Source: an uncultured Marinobacter sp. (lineage in GTDB: Bacteria > Pseudomonadota > Gammaproteobacteria > Pseudomonadales > Oleiphilaceae). Taken from it: 64,000 bases of DNA. Below are positions 25,216 through 35,320 of the stretch, piece after piece (the first letter of the stretch is position 1; every line of letters starts with the position of its first letter). The notes under the pieces were generated by a model. That model was given only the letters and a program-made list of their open reading frames with translations. It did no database searches and had not been told where the DNA came from. The stretch lies in NCBI RefSeq assembly GCF_913055835.1, contig NZ_CAJXKQ010000002.1:1-64000 (forward strand). The letters are read 5' to 3'. A program made the translations under genes and the position numbers.

Positions 25216-25761
25216 CTAGGGCTCCTCGCGTTTCTTTTCCTGCTCTACCAGGATCAGTTCATTCAGATTGAATCCTTCCGCCGCGGCCCGATCCCTGAAC
25301 GCCGCCATCGCTTCTTCGCTAACCTCCGGTGTGCGCGAAAGGAACCAGAGATAGTCGCGGTTGTAGCCGGTCACGTAGGCATAGGAATACTCTTCCCTGT
25401 CCAGCTCGAACACCACGTAAGAAGCGTAGAAGGGTCCGAAGAAAGACACCTTCAGGTGGCCTGTGCTTTTATCCTCCACAAACACCGCTCGGCCGTCAGC
25501 TTCCTCCCATGTCTCTTTTTCGCCGTTATAACCGCGATTGATTACCTCGATGCTGCCGTCGTCGTTACGGCTGTATTCCGCACGAACATTGGTTAGACCG
25601 CGCTCAAAGGAATGGTCCAGGCGGGCGATTTCGTACCAGGTACCCAGGTAACGGTCACTCTCAAAACCGGAGACTGGCTCAATACCCTCTGGAAGACCGG
25701 TGCAGCCGGTCAGGCCGATAAGCGCGGCTACCAGAAACCATCTTTTTAACACTGTTATCAT
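25216..25761 (-). CDS. blc: outer-membrane lipoprotein lipocalin Blc
   Basis: A 181-residue lipoprotein with lipobox LTGC (C20) and the bacterial lipocalin fold: DRYLGTWYEIARLDHSFERG is the GxWYEIAR signature, followed by NVRAEYS, VSFFGPFYASYVVFELD and the closing YAYVTGYNRDYLWFLSRTP. Family members bind lysolipids or fatty acids at the outer membrane. Convergent with the RES toxin gene, stops 10 bases apart, and 60 bases after the UDP-sugar epimerase gene. Confidence 0.9.
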   Translation of the reverse strand: MITVLKRWFLVAALIGLTGCTGLPEGIEPVSGFESDRYLGTWYEIARLDHSFERGLTNVRAEYSRNDDGSIEVINRGYNGEKETWEEADGRAVFVEDKSTGHLKVSFFGPFYASYVVFELDREEYSYAYVTGYNRDYLWFLSRTPEVSEEAMAAFRDRAAAEGFNLNELILVEQEKKREEP

Positions 25762-25821
25762 CGCCAGTACTCCATTTTCGAGTCCCAGATACGAGAAGGG
25801 CCAGCAGTTGCTGGCCCTCTT

Positions 25822-26829
25822 TTATACGTTGTAGAAGTCTCGATACCAATCCACAAACCGCGCAATACCCTCCTCTACGGGGGTAGCTGGCTTGTAGCCC
25901 ACATCGTCGATCAGGTCATCAACATTGGCGTAGGTGGCCGGCACGTCGCCCGGCTGCAACGGTAGCAGGTTTTTCTGGGCTTTCTTCCCGACTCGCTCCT
26001 CGATAATCTCGATGAAGCGGGACAGCTCAACCGGGTTGTTACTCCCGATGTTGTAGAGGCGATAAGGCGCTTTGCTGGTGCCGGGATCCGGGGTTGCTCC
26101 GCTCCACTCACCGTTTGGTTCGGCAACGTGGTCCAGCGTCCGGATCACGCCCTCGACGATGTCGTCAATGTAGGTGAAATCCCGGCGATGGTGGCCATGA
26201 TTGAAAACGTCGATGGGCTCTCCAGCCAGGATCTTTTTGGTAAAGATAAACAGCGCCATATCCGGCCGGCCCCAGGGACCATAGACCGTGAAGAACCGCA
26301 GGCCCGTTGTTGGCAGGTTGTACAGATGACTATAGGTGTGGGCCATGAGCTCGTTCGCCTTCTTGGAGGCTGCGTAGAGACTCAGGGGATGGTCGACGTT
26401 GTCGTGCACCGAGAACGGCATGGTCTCGTTGGCGCCGTATACCGAGCTGCTCGAGGCATACACCAGGTGCTTGACCTTGTTGTGCCGGCAACCTTCGAGG
26501 ATGTTCATGAAGCCGACAAGGTTGGCATCAACATAGGCATGTGGGTTCTCAATCGAATACCGCACGCCCGCCTGCGCCGCCAGGTGCACCACCCGCTCCG
26601 GTTTGTGCTCGGCGAACAGTGCTTCCATGGCGGCGCGGTCTGACACATCCTGGCGGACTTCGGTAAAGCCGGCCTTGTCGGTTAGGCGCTTGAGCCGCGC
26701 TTCCTTCAGGTTCACATCGTAGTAGTCGTTAACGTTATCCACGCCAATGACTTCATTGCCCCGATCAAGCAGGCGATGGGCCAGGTGTGAACCAATAAAC
26801 CCGGCGGTGCCGGTCACAAGAATCTTCAA
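25822..26829 (-). CDS. UDP-glucuronate 4-epimerase-type SDR epimerase
   Basis: The TTG at 26829, preceded by AAGGAGAGG, gives 335 residues beginning [20 protein letters not shown] (Rossmann GxxGxxG); the longer reading from 26877 has no support. [16 protein letters not shown] and [20 protein letters not shown] are typical of UDP-glucuronate 4-epimerases; catalytic SSSSVYG and YAASKKANE supply Ser/Tyr/Lys. It would turn UDP-glucuronate (from Ugd at 47126) into UDP-galacturonate for surface polysaccharide. Substrate is inferred from similarity. Confidence 0.85.
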   Translation of the reverse strand: MKILVTGTAGFIGSHLAHRLLDRGNEVIGVDNVNDYYDVNLKEARLKRLTDKAGFTEVRQDVSDRAAMEALFAEHKPERVVHLAAQAGVRYSIENPHAYVDANLVGFMNILEGCRHNKVKHLVYASSSSVYGANETMPFSVHDNVDHPLSLYAASKKANELMAHTYSHLYNLPTTGLRFFTVYGPWGRPDMALFIFTKKILAGEPIDVFNHGHHRRDFTYIDDIVEGVIRTLDHVAEPNGEWSGATPDPGTSKAPYRLYNIGSNNPVELSRFIEIIEERVGKKAQKNLLPLQPGDVPATYANVDDLIDDVGYKPATPVEEGIARFVDWYRDFYNV

Positions 26830-26857
26830 GCGCCTCTCCTTGAACGGAATACGGTCC

Positions 26858-27595
26858 TTAGAACGAAACCCCTGCACTCACGAACGGGCCGCCAATCTCG
26901 ACATCCAGGCGGTCATTGCCGTCTTCATAATCAATGGACATCTGACGATAGCCCGCACGGAACTGGATCAGTGAGATTTCGTACTGACCGTAAGCGTTGA
27001 AATCGTGCAGTGAATCGCCGTCGAAGCTGATGAAGTTGCCCTCAGCACCCACGGAAACACCTGTGAGCGGCAGGTCGAAGCGTGCTGCCAGGTAGCCCAT
27101 GGGAATCACACCGTCCACTTTGGTTTCACTCGGGCTAAAGAGACCGTTTGTGTCTTGAACAACCAATTCGCCCGACAGATCACGTGCAGTAATGCCGAGA
27201 TCCAAATTCACCCAGTTATCCAGAATTTCGTAATAAAGGGTCAGATCCAGCTGGTCGAGATCCAAATCGGATTGGACTTCAACGTTGCCCGGAATACCGA
27301 CAAATCCTGAGGCGCCCACGCGGCCACGACCACTTTGTTCGATTACCGTGTAATTCAATCGAACATTGGGAAGCACTGGCACCGGGTGCTCAAGATACAG
27401 GGACGCATTGGCATTTGAATCGCTATCGAGGTTGAGGTCATTTTCTACATCAACCACATCGCCATTGTTAGCCGCCTGACCGGACAGATCCGAATCCCAA
27501 TAACTCACGCTGGCACCCAGACCAACCACGTCTGCCTGTGACATCGGCGCCACCAGGATCAGTGAACCACCTACAGCAAGCATCAGTTTACGCAT
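26858..27595 (-). CDS. TIGR04219-type outer-membrane beta-barrel protein
   Basis: A 245-residue protein with a Sec signal ([21 protein letters not shown]) and a run of amphipathic strands ending in [10 protein letters not shown], a C-terminal Phe as needed for BAM-dependent insertion. [20 protein letters not shown] and the [13 protein letters not shown] segment fit the small outer-membrane family TIGR04219. Function unknown. It lies between purC and the epimerase gene, transcribed leftward. Confidence 0.8.
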   Translation of the reverse strand: MRKLMLAVGGSLILVAPMSQADVVGLGASVSYWDSDLSGQAANNGDVVDVENDLNLDSDSNANASLYLEHPVPVLPNVRLNYTVIEQSGRGRVGASGFVGIPGNVEVQSDLDLDQLDLTLYYEILDNWVNLDLGITARDLSGELVVQDTNGLFSPSETKVDGVIPMGYLAARFDLPLTGVSVGAEGNFISFDGDSLHDFNAYGQYEISLIQFRAGYRQMSIDYEDGNDRLDVEIGGPFVSAGVSF

Positions 27596-27625
27596 GACAC
27601 ACCTTCTATTTGTTGTCTGTTTCGA

Positions 27626-28339
27626 TCAGTCGAACTGGATTCCCAAACGGCGCCCGACTTCTTCGTACGTTTCAATCACTTCCCCGAGACCCTGGCGAAA
27701 GCGATCCTTATCCATTTTCTTGCGGGTTTCCTTGTCCCAGATACGGCAACCATCCGGGCTGAATTCGTCCCCCAGCACGATCTTGCCTTCACTGCGACCA
27801 AACTCCAGTTTGTAGTCCACCAGCAGCATGCCGGCGTCGTCAAACAGTGCCTTGAGTACGTCGTTTACCCGGTAGGTCAGCTTTTTCATCTGCTCCAGCT
27901 CATCCGCGGCAGCCCAGCCAAAGCTGACGGCCAGGGATTCGTTGACCATGGGGTCGTGGAGCGCGTCGTTCTTCAAAAACAGTTCGTAGGTCGGCGGATT
28001 CAGCTCCTGCCCTTCTTCTACGCCAAGACGGCGGCAGAGGCTGCCGGCGGAGACATTACGAACCACGCATTCAACCGGAATCATGTCCAGTTTCTTCACG
28101 AGCGATTCGGTGGACGACAGCAGTCCCTCGAAATGGGTAGGGACGCCCGCCGCTTCAAGCTTTTCCATAATGAACGCATTGAACTTGTTGTTCACCATGC
28201 CCTTGCGATTGAGCTGTTCCTTTTTCTCGCCATCGAAGGCGGATGTGTCGTCACGGAACACCAGAACGAACCGCTCGGGATCGTCGGTGCGATAGACGGA
28301 TTTTGCCTTGCCGGCGTAAAGTTCTTCGCGTTTTTCCAT
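27626..28339 (-). CDS. purC: phosphoribosylaminoimidazole-succinocarboxamide synthase PurC
   Basis: SAICAR synthetase of purine biosynthesis. ATG 28339 (GGAGA upstream) gives 237 residues: [71 protein letters not shown] and [10 protein letters not shown], all family signatures in order. Follows bamC by 46 bases in the dapA-bamC-purC arrangement common in Pseudomonas relatives. Confidence 0.96.
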   Translation of the reverse strand: MEKREELYAGKAKSVYRTDDPERFVLVFRDDTSAFDGEKKEQLNRKGMVNNKFNAFIMEKLEAAGVPTHFEGLLSSTESLVKKLDMIPVECVVRNVSAGSLCRRLGVEEGQELNPPTYELFLKNDALHDPMVNESLAVSFGWAAADELEQMKKLTYRVNDVLKALFDDAGMLLVDYKLEFGRSEGKIVLGDEFSPDGCRIWDKETRKKMDKDRFRQGLGEVIETYEEVGRRLGIQFD

Positions 28340-28385
28340 TGGGGTTCTCCGAAAAGCGGCCGCCCCGGGGCGGCCTCTTCCTGAA

Positions 28386-29483
28386 TCAGTATAGGTAATC
28401 GAACAGTTGCGCGAGCAGATCCGGCGTCGTACGGCTGCCGCTGTAGTCCGGAACCTCCTCGGCAGAGATGACAATAGCGTCGCTCTGCTGACTGAGGCTC
28501 ACTGTGTGGGTATGCCGCGGCTCGTCCTTGTCGCTGAACCAGCTAAACCAGCCCGGATCCCGCTCATCTTCGGTGCGGAAGTCGACGTGGAACCAGCCTT
28601 CACTGCGGTTAAGGTCAACAACGGGAATACCCGAATCCGTCAGTGCGCGGCTTACTTCTGCCCAGGAGCGGCCATAATCGAGCTCCATACGGATCGCCAC
28701 GGCCTCATCATTTTCCGAGATCAGGCGAACCAGGGGGTCGCTGACCATTCCGGATGCCGCCCGGGAAAAGGATTTGGTTTCCTCCCGGGCCCTGAGAAAG
28801 TCACCGAGGTCGGACAACAGCCGTCTCTGCAACTCCAGTTGCTGCTCAGAGGGATCGGATACTCCGCTCCAGGGAATCAGCTCGTCCGGCTGATCCGGAA
28901 CTTCCAGTTTACGCACCTGCACTTCGGTGGTCTTGCGGCGAACGCCGGGCGCCATACGGAACTGAAGGACCACCTTCTGCTCGCCGGCAGACGGGTTGTC
29001 GGAAAGCTCAACCAGATCCCTCGCCCGTTTGCTGAAGTTGGCGAGTTCCGTCTGCAGGATGCCCAGTTGAGGACTATCGAAGCCAACACCCAGGCTACGC
29101 TCGGACAGATAGCTGTTCACCGCCGGCCAGATTCTGCCCGGCACATCGTTGACCAACAGCCAGAGCCGGCCATCAAGCTCTTCAATGACGTAATTCTCGT
29201 CCAGAATGTCCGAGGTCATGTCCGGCGGGCGCGGTATATCGGACGGATACATCTTGCTGGCATCGGCCGGCTGGACATCACGGATTGGCATGGTCTGGCT
29301 GAAGCGGGAATCGTCAGCGGTTGGCGGCAATTCCAGTGGCTTCCCTTCCGTCGCATTCACATAGCGTTCGGAACGGTCTTCAACGAGACTGCATCCCGAA
29401 GCTGCTGCCAGAAGCAACAGCCCGGATACAATAACAACGGGTTTGAACATCAGGGTATTACCGGTTCCTTTTCGAACCTGCAT
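28386..29483 (-). CDS. bamC: outer-membrane assembly lipoprotein BamC
   Basis: BamC/NlpB, a lipoprotein of the BAM complex. The ATG at 29483 has GGAG about 7 bases upstream and gives 365 residues; a TTG at 29516 and an ATG at 29450 are alternatives, all sharing the lipobox AASGC. After the unstructured N-terminal segment ([36 protein letters not shown]) come two helix-grip domains (about 75-190 and 230-360). Downstream of dapA, as usual. Confidence 0.88.
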   Translation of the reverse strand: MQVRKGTGNTLMFKPVVIVSGLLLLAAASGCSLVEDRSERYVNATEGKPLELPPTADDSRFSQTMPIRDVQPADASKMYPSDIPRPPDMTSDILDENYVIEELDGRLWLLVNDVPGRIWPAVNSYLSERSLGVGFDSPQLGILQTELANFSKRARDLVELSDNPSAGEQKVVLQFRMAPGVRRKTTEVQVRKLEVPDQPDELIPWSGVSDPSEQQLELQRRLLSDLGDFLRAREETKSFSRAASGMVSDPLVRLISENDEAVAIRMELDYGRSWAEVSRALTDSGIPVVDLNRSEGWFHVDFRTEDERDPGWFSWFSDKDEPRHTHTVSLSQQSDAIVISAEEVPDYSGSRTTPDLLAQLFDYLY

Positions 29484-29518
29484 CAGGTTACTCCGGGGCT
29501 GGGATGTTTTAAGCAAAC

Positions 29519-30397
29519 TCAGAGTACACCTGAGGCCTTGAGGGCATCTTCCACTTCACTATGGAATTTTTCGCTGAGCGGTGTCAGCGGCAGGCGAATG
29601 CCCTCTCCAATCATCCCCATCCGATACAACGCCCACTTCACCGGGATCGGGTTCGCCTCGAGGAAAAGCTTCCGGTTGAGAGGCATGAGCAGCTCATTCA
29701 GACGCTCGGTTTCTTCGCGGTTTCCAGCCACGGCCGCCTCGCAAAGCTGGGCCATTGCCTTCGGAGCCACGTTGGCAGTCACAGAGACGTTGCCCTTGGC
29801 ACCGGCCAGCATCAACTCCGCTGCGGTGGCATCATCACCCGAATAGACCGCCAGACGGCCATCCAACGCTTCGATCAGTTCAGCACCACGGTGAATATTG
29901 CCGGTGGCGTCCTTGATACCCACGATGTTCGGGATATCGGCAAGCCGGAGGACGGTTTCGTTCAGCATGTCGCAGGCGGTTCGACCCGGTACGTTGTACA
30001 GCATCTGGTTCATGCCGGGGACGGCTTCGGCGATGGCTTTGAAATGCTGGTACAGGCCTTCCTGGGTCGGCTTGTTGTAGTAGGGAACAACGAGCAGGCA
30101 GGCATCAGCTCCAAGCTTGTGGGCTTCCGCAGTCAGCTCAATGGCCTCACGGGTGCTGTTACCGCCCGTGCCCGCAATGACGGGGATGCGGCCATTAACG
30201 CGTTTGATGATGTGGCCAATAGTCTGGCAATGCTCTTCCGGGTCGAGCGTTGCGGATTCGCCGGTGGTGCCCACAGCAACAATGCCGTGCGTGCCGTTTT
30301 CAATATGAAAGTCTACCAGCTTGTCCAGATCCTCCCAGTGGATATCACCGTTTGGATGCATGGGCGTGACCAGTGCGACAAGGCTACCCGTAATCAT
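29519..30397 (-). CDS. dapA: 4-hydroxy-tetrahydrodipicolinate synthase DapA
   Basis: Condenses pyruvate with aspartate semialdehyde in lysine and peptidoglycan precursor synthesis. 292 residues, TIM barrel, with [14 protein letters not shown] (the substrate T-T pair), [11 protein letters not shown] (Tyr of the proton relay) and GIKDATGNI carrying the Schiff-base lysine. First gene of the leftward dapA-bamC-purC group, divergent from bcp. Confidence 0.96.
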   Translation of the reverse strand: MITGSLVALVTPMHPNGDIHWEDLDKLVDFHIENGTHGIVAVGTTGESATLDPEEHCQTIGHIIKRVNGRIPVIAGTGGNSTREAIELTAEAHKLGADACLLVVPYYNKPTQEGLYQHFKAIAEAVPGMNQMLYNVPGRTACDMLNETVLRLADIPNIVGIKDATGNIHRGAELIEALDGRLAVYSGDDATAAELMLAGAKGNVSVTANVAPKAMAQLCEAAVAGNREETERLNELLMPLNRKLFLEANPIPVKWALYRMGMIGEGIRLPLTPLSEKFHSEVEDALKASGVL

Positions 30398-30471
30398 AAA
30401 AGCTCCGTCCGAATAAAACCGATATGGTAATGTTGGGCACGAACTGACACAAGGGAATTAAAGGAGATGTC

Positions 30472-30939
30472 ATGCCATCCGTTGAGTTAAACAAACCCGT
30501 TCCGGATTTTGAAGCACCGGCAACCGGAGACCAGAGTATTCGGCTCGATAGTCTGAAGGGTCACAATGTGGTGATTTATTTCTATCCGAAAGACAACACA
30601 CCCGGCTGCACCACCGAAGGCCAGGACTTCCGGGACCGGATGAAACAGTTTGAAGAACTGGATACCGTGATTCTCGGCGTATCCAGGGACGGCCTAAAAG
30701 CCCACGAGAACTTCCGGGCCAAGCATGAGTTTCCCTTCCACCTGATTTCAGACAAGGACGAAGCCCTGTGCAACCTCTTTGACGTGATCAAGCTCAAGAA
30801 GCTCTACGGCAAGGAGTACATGGGCGTTGACCGCAGTACCTTCCTGATCGATAAGGACGGGGTACTGAGAGCTGAATGGCGTGGCGTGAAGGTCAAAGGC
30901 CACGCGGACGAGGTTCTCGAGGCTGTAAAGGCGCTTTAA
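30472..30939 (+). CDS. bcp: thioredoxin-dependent peroxiredoxin Bcp
   Basis: Peroxiredoxin Q/BCP subfamily, 155 residues, reducing H2O2 and organic peroxides. Peroxidatic Cys46 lies in YPKDNTPGCTTEGQDFRD. The resolving Cys that many Bcp proteins have five residues on (C-x4-C) is absent; the only other visible cysteine is C100 (DEALCNLF). It stands back-to-back with dapA, an arrangement common in Pseudomonas relatives. AAGGAG precedes the ATG. Confidence 0.92.
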   Translation: MPSVELNKPVPDFEAPATGDQSIRLDSLKGHNVVIYFYPKDNTPGCTTEGQDFRDRMKQFEELDTVILGVSRDGLKAHENFRAKHEFPFHLISDKDEALCNLFDVIKLKKLYGKEYMGVDRSTFLIDKDGVLRAEWRGVKVKGHADEVLEAVKAL

Positions 30940-30946
30940 GCGCCTT

Positions 30947-32026
30947 TCAGGCATCCCCGGTTTCAGCCAACGGCGCCGATTCCTTTACCGGCCACGCAGC
31001 AAACACAGCCTTGAGCATGGTTGCCAGTGGAATGGCAAAGAAGACACCCCACAGCCCCCAGATACCCCCGAAGAACAGAACAGCGACGATAATCGCAACC
31101 GGGTGAAGGTTGTTCACCTCCGAAAACAGAATCGGGACCAGTACGTTGCCATCCAGCGCCTGGATAACACCATAGACCACCATCACCCAGATAAACTGGC
31201 TGCCCCACCCGAAGGCAAACAGGGCAATTACAGCGACAGGGATGGTCACAACAGCCGCACCAATATAGGGGATAACAACGCTTAGCCCGACCAGCAATGA
31301 GAGCAGTGCCGCATAAGGCATGCCCAACAGTTTGAAGGACACGTAGGTGGTGCCCCCAACGATCAGGATCTCAACCGCCTTGCCGCGGACATAGTTGGCA
31401 CACTGAAGGTTCACCTCATGCCAGATCTTCAACATCATCGGGCGCTGGGGCGGTAAAAGCCGGGCAATGGAGTTGAGCAGCACCGCCCTGTCTTTCAGGA
31501 AGAAGAACACCAGAATCGGTACCAGCACCATGTAGATCAGGAGCGCCACCAGGTCCGGAATGCTGGACAGGGAAAACGACACCAGCCATTGGGTCATGTG
31601 CCCTACTTCGGTACTCACCTGGCTGTAAACGGTGCTGACGGCCTCCCCTGAAATCAGATGGGGATATTGTTGCGGCAGCAACTCAAGATAGGATTGCAGC
31701 TCCCGGATGATGCGTGGTGCCTCGCCGGCCAAATTGCTCAGCTGTGTCCAGATCAGCGGCAACAGTCCAAACAGGAATCCGACAAGCACACCGAGAAAGA
31801 CCAGGAATACCCCAATGATCGATACAGTCTCCGGCACCCCCAGCTTGTTGAGCTTGGTCACCAGGCCCTGCAAAATAAAGGCTATGATCAGGGAGGCAAT
31901 GGCGGGCGCAAGCATGGCGCCGAACCAGATAACGAAAATGGTCCCCGTTACCAGTATCAGGAACAGGATGACCGCTTCTTCATCCGAGAAGTATTTGTGT
32001 GCGAGACCGCGTAGTGTCCTGATCAT
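30947..32026 (-). CDS. AI-2E family (PerM-like) transporter
   Basis: A 359-residue membrane protein with about eight hydrophobic segments and the family's C-terminal LLVGLSVVIPYIGAAVVTIPV plus the LFFGGIWGLWGVFFAIPLATM segment. Members include AI-2 exporters and Na+/H+ antiporters, so the substrate is open. Converges with bcp (stops 7 bases apart) and follows tusA by 16 bases. Confidence 0.88.
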   Translation of the reverse strand: MIRTLRGLAHKYFSDEEAVILFLILVTGTIFVIWFGAMLAPAIASLIIAFILQGLVTKLNKLGVPETVSIIGVFLVFLGVLVGFLFGLLPLIWTQLSNLAGEAPRIIRELQSYLELLPQQYPHLISGEAVSTVYSQVSTEVGHMTQWLVSFSLSSIPDLVALLIYMVLVPILVFFFLKDRAVLLNSIARLLPPQRPMMLKIWHEVNLQCANYVRGKAVEILIVGGTTYVSFKLLGMPYAALLSLLVGLSVVIPYIGAAVVTIPVAVIALFAFGWGSQFIWVMVVYGVIQALDGNVLVPILFSEVNNLHPVAIIVAVLFFGGIWGLWGVFFAIPLATMLKAVFAAWPVKESAPLAETGDA

Positions 32027-32042
32027 TTACAGCTCCGAATCC

Positions 32043-32270
32043 TTAACCGCCGCACTTTATCACAAACCGGTACTCCCCGGCGGCTTCAGAACTGCTCATC
32101 AGCTTGTGATCGGACAGCTCCAGGAAGGCCGGAATGTCCCGGGCGGAACCGGAATCCGTGGCAATCACCTCAAGCTCTTCACCGGGCGCCATGCTGTTCA
32201 GTTCCAGCTTCGTTTTCAGCAGCGGCATCGGGCAGCGCAACCCAGAGGCATCAAGCGTTCGATCAACCAT
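32043..32270 (-). CDS. TusA-family sulfurtransferase
   Basis: A 75-residue sulfur carrier with the RCPMPLLKTK motif, in which C13 of the CPxP motif carries the persulfide. DASGLRCPMP, LEVIATDSGSARDIPAF and the closing FVIKCGG match the family. It may pass sulfur to tRNA thiolation or other acceptors. 16 bases upstream of the AI-2E transporter gene; divergent from bepA. Confidence 0.88.
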   Translation of the reverse strand: MVDRTLDASGLRCPMPLLKTKLELNSMAPGEELEVIATDSGSARDIPAFLELSDHKLMSSSEAAGEYRFVIKCGG

Positions 32271-32434
32271 ACTAGCGACACACCATCACAAAATAATAAG
32301 CGGATTTAACAAGCGGGCATTATGCCGACAGTGATAATGTATTGCATCACAATACTCTTCAAGCTGAAGATCCGAACTTTTTATCGCAAACCGCTGTCAA
32401 ACCGGCGATTCAGACCACAGGCACCCGGCACTAC

Positions 32435-33907
32435 ATGATTGAGAACCAAACCCGCTCCCGAACGCTACCGGCACTGGCCATAACTGCCCTGCTGGCAATT
32501 CTGCTTGTTTCCCTGCCGGTTCATGCCCAGGAAAGCAGGCTACCAAGCATCGGTGGCGGCGGCGGAGGTCTTATTGCCGGCCAGCAGGAGTCTGATATCG
32601 GTCAGCAGGTGATGGTGTCTATCCGTCGGTCGGCACCCCGGATCAGCGATCCCCTGGTCTATGATTACCTGAGCGCCATTACCTATCGTCTGGTTCCCTC
32701 TGCGCCTCTGCAGGACCGAAACCTGACCCTCGCACTGATCGATAGCCCTGCCATCAACGCGTTCGCGGTACCAGGCGGCATTGTGGGGGTGAATGGCGGC
32801 CTGTTCCTGAACGCCGCAACGGAGCAACAGTTTGCTTCCGTTCTGGCCCACGAGCTTGCCCACCTCAGCCAGCGGCATTTTGCCCGCCGTATGGAGCAGC
32901 AGGAAACCAGTGCCCCGCTCACTCTGGCGGGCATGATTGCCGGCATTGTGTTGTCGGCGGTCACCCAGTCGGACATCGGTTTTGCCGCCATTGCCGGAAC
33001 CCAGGCTCTCGCGGCCCAGAATATGCTGGCTTACAGCCGGGCTCATGAACAGGAAGCCGACCGGGTCGGGCTCGACATTCTGGCCAGCGCGGGCATGGAT
33101 CCTCGCGGAATGCCCGAAATGTTCGAAATCATGATGCGCCAGAACCGCATGCAGGGTAACCGTCTGCCTGAATATCTCTCCACGCACCCGCTTACGCAGA
33201 GCCGTGTTGCCGACACCCGCAGCCGGGCCGAACAGTATCCGGACGAAAACATCCGGGACGGGCAGGAATATCACCTGATGCGCAGCCGGCTGCAGGTGCA
33301 CTATGCCCCATCGCCAGATGTTGCCGTGGAAACCTTCGAGGCGTACCTGGATCGACCGGATGCCCAGAGAAACGACGCTATCCGGTATGGTTTGTCAGTG
33401 GCCTACCTGGAGGACAGGCAATACGACAAGGCAGTGGAAATACTGAATGATCTGCTGACCAAAAATCCGGGACGAATCACTTTCCAGGTAACTCTCGCAG
33501 AAGTCAGACTTGCCCAGGATCGCGTGGACGAGGCACGGGCCATATTGACAGACGCTTTGGCGAGAAATCCCGGGAACTACCCGATCACCCACACCCTGGC
33601 CCGAACCGAAATAGCCGACGGTAACGGCGCGGCAGCGGCTGAATACCTTAAACAACTGACCCGCCAGTTACCAGGGCAGGAACACTTATGGCTTAAACTG
33701 GCCGAGGCCGAGGGGATGGCAAGGAACATCGTCGGCGTGCATCGCGCACGGGCAGAGTACGACGTGTTGATGGGGGATCTGGAGTCTGCTCAGCGTCAGC
33801 TGAGGCAGGCGCAGGAGAAGCTGCCAGCGGGCGCACCACAACGGCAGATTGTGACTGAGCGGCTGGCAGAAATTACCAGCCGCCTCCACGCTCGCGCCAA
33901 CAGCTGA
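32435..33907 (+). CDS. bepA: periplasmic M48 metalloprotease BepA-like with TPRs
   Basis: Protease/chaperone that clears stalled outer-membrane proteins. ATG 32435 gives 490 residues with a Sec signal (ALAITALLAILLVSLPVHAQ); a TTG at 32342 is possible but adds a charged leader. The zinc site is HELAHLSQRH, with the downstream Glu in AHEQEADRVGLDIL. SAITYRL, PGGIVGVNGGLF and a C-terminal TPR region from about 280 follow (AVEILNDLLTKNPGR, EARAILTDALARNPGN). Its stop abuts the nadA stop with no bases between. Confidence 0.88.
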   Translation: MIENQTRSRTLPALAITALLAILLVSLPVHAQESRLPSIGGGGGGLIAGQQESDIGQQVMVSIRRSAPRISDPLVYDYLSAITYRLVPSAPLQDRNLTLALIDSPAINAFAVPGGIVGVNGGLFLNAATEQQFASVLAHELAHLSQRHFARRMEQQETSAPLTLAGMIAGIVLSAVTQSDIGFAAIAGTQALAAQNMLAYSRAHEQEADRVGLDILASAGMDPRGMPEMFEIMMRQNRMQGNRLPEYLSTHPLTQSRVADTRSRAEQYPDENIRDGQEYHLMRSRLQVHYAPSPDVAVETFEAYLDRPDAQRNDAIRYGLSVAYLEDRQYDKAVEILNDLLTKNPGRITFQVTLAEVRLAQDRVDEARAILTDALARNPGNYPITHTLARTEIADGNGAAAAEYLKQLTRQLPGQEHLWLKLAEAEGMARNIVGVHRARAEYDVLMGDLESAQRQLRQAQEKLPAGAPQRQIVTERLAEITSRLHARANS

Positions 33908-34969
33908 TCAGGCGTTACCTGCCGCCTTGAGATTCATGTTCGCGGTAAAATCCAGCATGCGTTGCAGCGGCTGCAGGGCCTTCTCCCTCAGCTCTGGATC
34001 CACAAGCACTTCCTGATTGCCTTCCTCCAGCACCTGCAGCAAATTCTGAAGGCCATTCATGGCCATCCAGGGGCAATGGGCACAGCTCCGGCAGGTAGCA
34101 CCATTGCCGGCAGTGGGCGCTTCAATCAGGGTTTTGTTCGGAGCCAGCTGCTGCATCTTGTAAAAGATGCCATTGTCGGTGGCAACGATGAACTTTTCAT
34201 TGGGCAGGGTCTGGACCGCGTGAATCAGCTGCGAGGTTGAACCGACAACGTCGGCCATCTCAACTACCGCGTCGGGGGATTCCGGATGGACCAATACAGC
34301 GGCGTCCGGATACAGGGCCTTCAGATCCTCCAGCCCACGGTATTTGAACTCCTCATGAACAATGCAGGAGCCGTCCCAGAGCAGCATGTCCGCGCCGGTG
34401 GTTTTCTGGACGTAATGTCCCAGGTGCTTGTCTGGCGCCCAGAGAATTTTTTCACCCCGAGCATCCAGATCTTCAACAATCGCCTGGGCACAGCTTGAGG
34501 TGACCACCCAGTCTGCCCTCGCCTTCACTGCCGCCGATGTGTTGGCGTAAACCACAACCGTGCGGTCCGGGTGCTGATCGCAAAACTCGGCGAATTCGTC
34601 GGCAGGACACCCCACATCCAGGGAACAGGTTGCCTCAAGGGTTGGCATCAGAACGCGCTTTTCAGGGTTCAGGATCTTGGCGGTTTCACCCATGAAGCGC
34701 ACGCCTGCAACCACGATAGTCGAGGCCGGGTGCTGGTTGCCGAACCGCGCCATCTCCAGTGAATCCGCAACACAGCCACCGGTTTCCTCAGCAAGGCGCT
34801 GAATATCGGGATCGGTGTAATAATGGGCCACAAGCACCGCATCCTGTTCCTGCAGGGCCAACTTGATCCGAGCCTCCAGCTCGGACTTTTCGTCCTCGCT
34901 AAGTGGCTTCGGCTCGGCGGCATGGGCCAGGTGTTCTTGAACAAGGATACGATCTTCAGCGTATGTCAT
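33908..34969 (-). CDS. nadA: quinolinate synthase NadA
   Basis: 4Fe-4S enzyme joining iminoaspartate and dihydroxyacetone phosphate to quinolinate for NAD synthesis. The ATG at 34969 gives 353 residues starting [14 protein letters not shown], like other NadA proteins; an ATG at 35014 is in frame, but a -10 box (35001-35009) falls inside that extension. [43 protein letters not shown] and [13 protein letters not shown] hold the substrate site and cluster cysteines. Full length. Confidence 0.93.
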   Translation of the reverse strand: MTYAEDRILVQEHLAHAAEPKPLSEDEKSELEARIKLALQEQDAVLVAHYYTDPDIQRLAEETGGCVADSLEMARFGNQHPASTIVVAGVRFMGETAKILNPEKRVLMPTLEATCSLDVGCPADEFAEFCDQHPDRTVVVYANTSAAVKARADWVVTSSCAQAIVEDLDARGEKILWAPDKHLGHYVQKTTGADMLLWDGSCIVHEEFKYRGLEDLKALYPDAAVLVHPESPDAVVEMADVVGSTSQLIHAVQTLPNEKFIVATDNGIFYKMQQLAPNKTLIEAPTAGNGATCRSCAHCPWMAMNGLQNLLQVLEEGNQEVLVDPELREKALQPLQRMLDFTANMNLKAAGNA

Positions 34970-35000
34970 TACTGCGTCTCTGTGCTGCGTTAACCGGGAG

Positions 35001-35009
35001 ATTATAGCA
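35001..35009 (-). promoter_or_regulatory. extended -10 promoter of nadA
   Basis: Minus-strand TGCTATAAT: a consensus -10 with the TGn extension. No good -35 is visible 16-18 bases upstream, as allowed for extended -10 promoters. Predicted start near 34994, about 25 bases before the chosen ATG. Confidence 0.55.
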
Positions 35010-35103
35010 CTCATACCCGGCTTTCATGTTTCTGAAACAGTGCTATCACAAAGTTGTGATTGCGATTTCTGTTACCTGTTTACCTAGGTAGGAACGTATA
35101 CGC

Positions 35104-35132
35104 AAAAAAAAAGAGCCCGGAGGCTCTTTTTT
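35104..35132. terminator. bidirectional-looking terminator after tRNA-Lys
   Basis: AAGAGCC-CGGA-GGCTCTT stem flanked by an A-run (35104-35112) and a T-run (35127-35132), so it can end transcription in either direction. It stands 27 bases beyond the 3' end of the leftward tRNA-Lys gene. Confidence 0.85.
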
Positions 35133-35159
35133 CACAAAAACCCGCAGGTTTCTGTTATT

Positions 35160-35235
35160 TGGTGGGTCGTGAAGGATTCGAACCTTCGACCAATTGGTTA
35201 AAAGCCAACTGCTCTACCAACTGAGCTAACGACCC
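35160..35235 (-). tRNA. tRNA-Lys (TTT)
   Basis: A 76-base minus-strand cloverleaf with CCA. Acceptor GGGTCGT pairs with ACGACCC; anticodon stem GTTGG/CCAAT with one G-T pair and loop CTTTTAA (anticodon TTT, plus-strand AAA at 35200-35202); T arm GAAGG-TTCGAAT-CCTTC. It lies downstream of cpoB on the same strand. Confidence 0.97.
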
Positions 35236-35320
35236 AAACGAGGCGCATATAGTAATGATTTTTGGCCGTTGATCAACCCCTTTTTCTCAGGTTTCTCAAC
35301 ATTTTTGCCACGCCCGGCAA

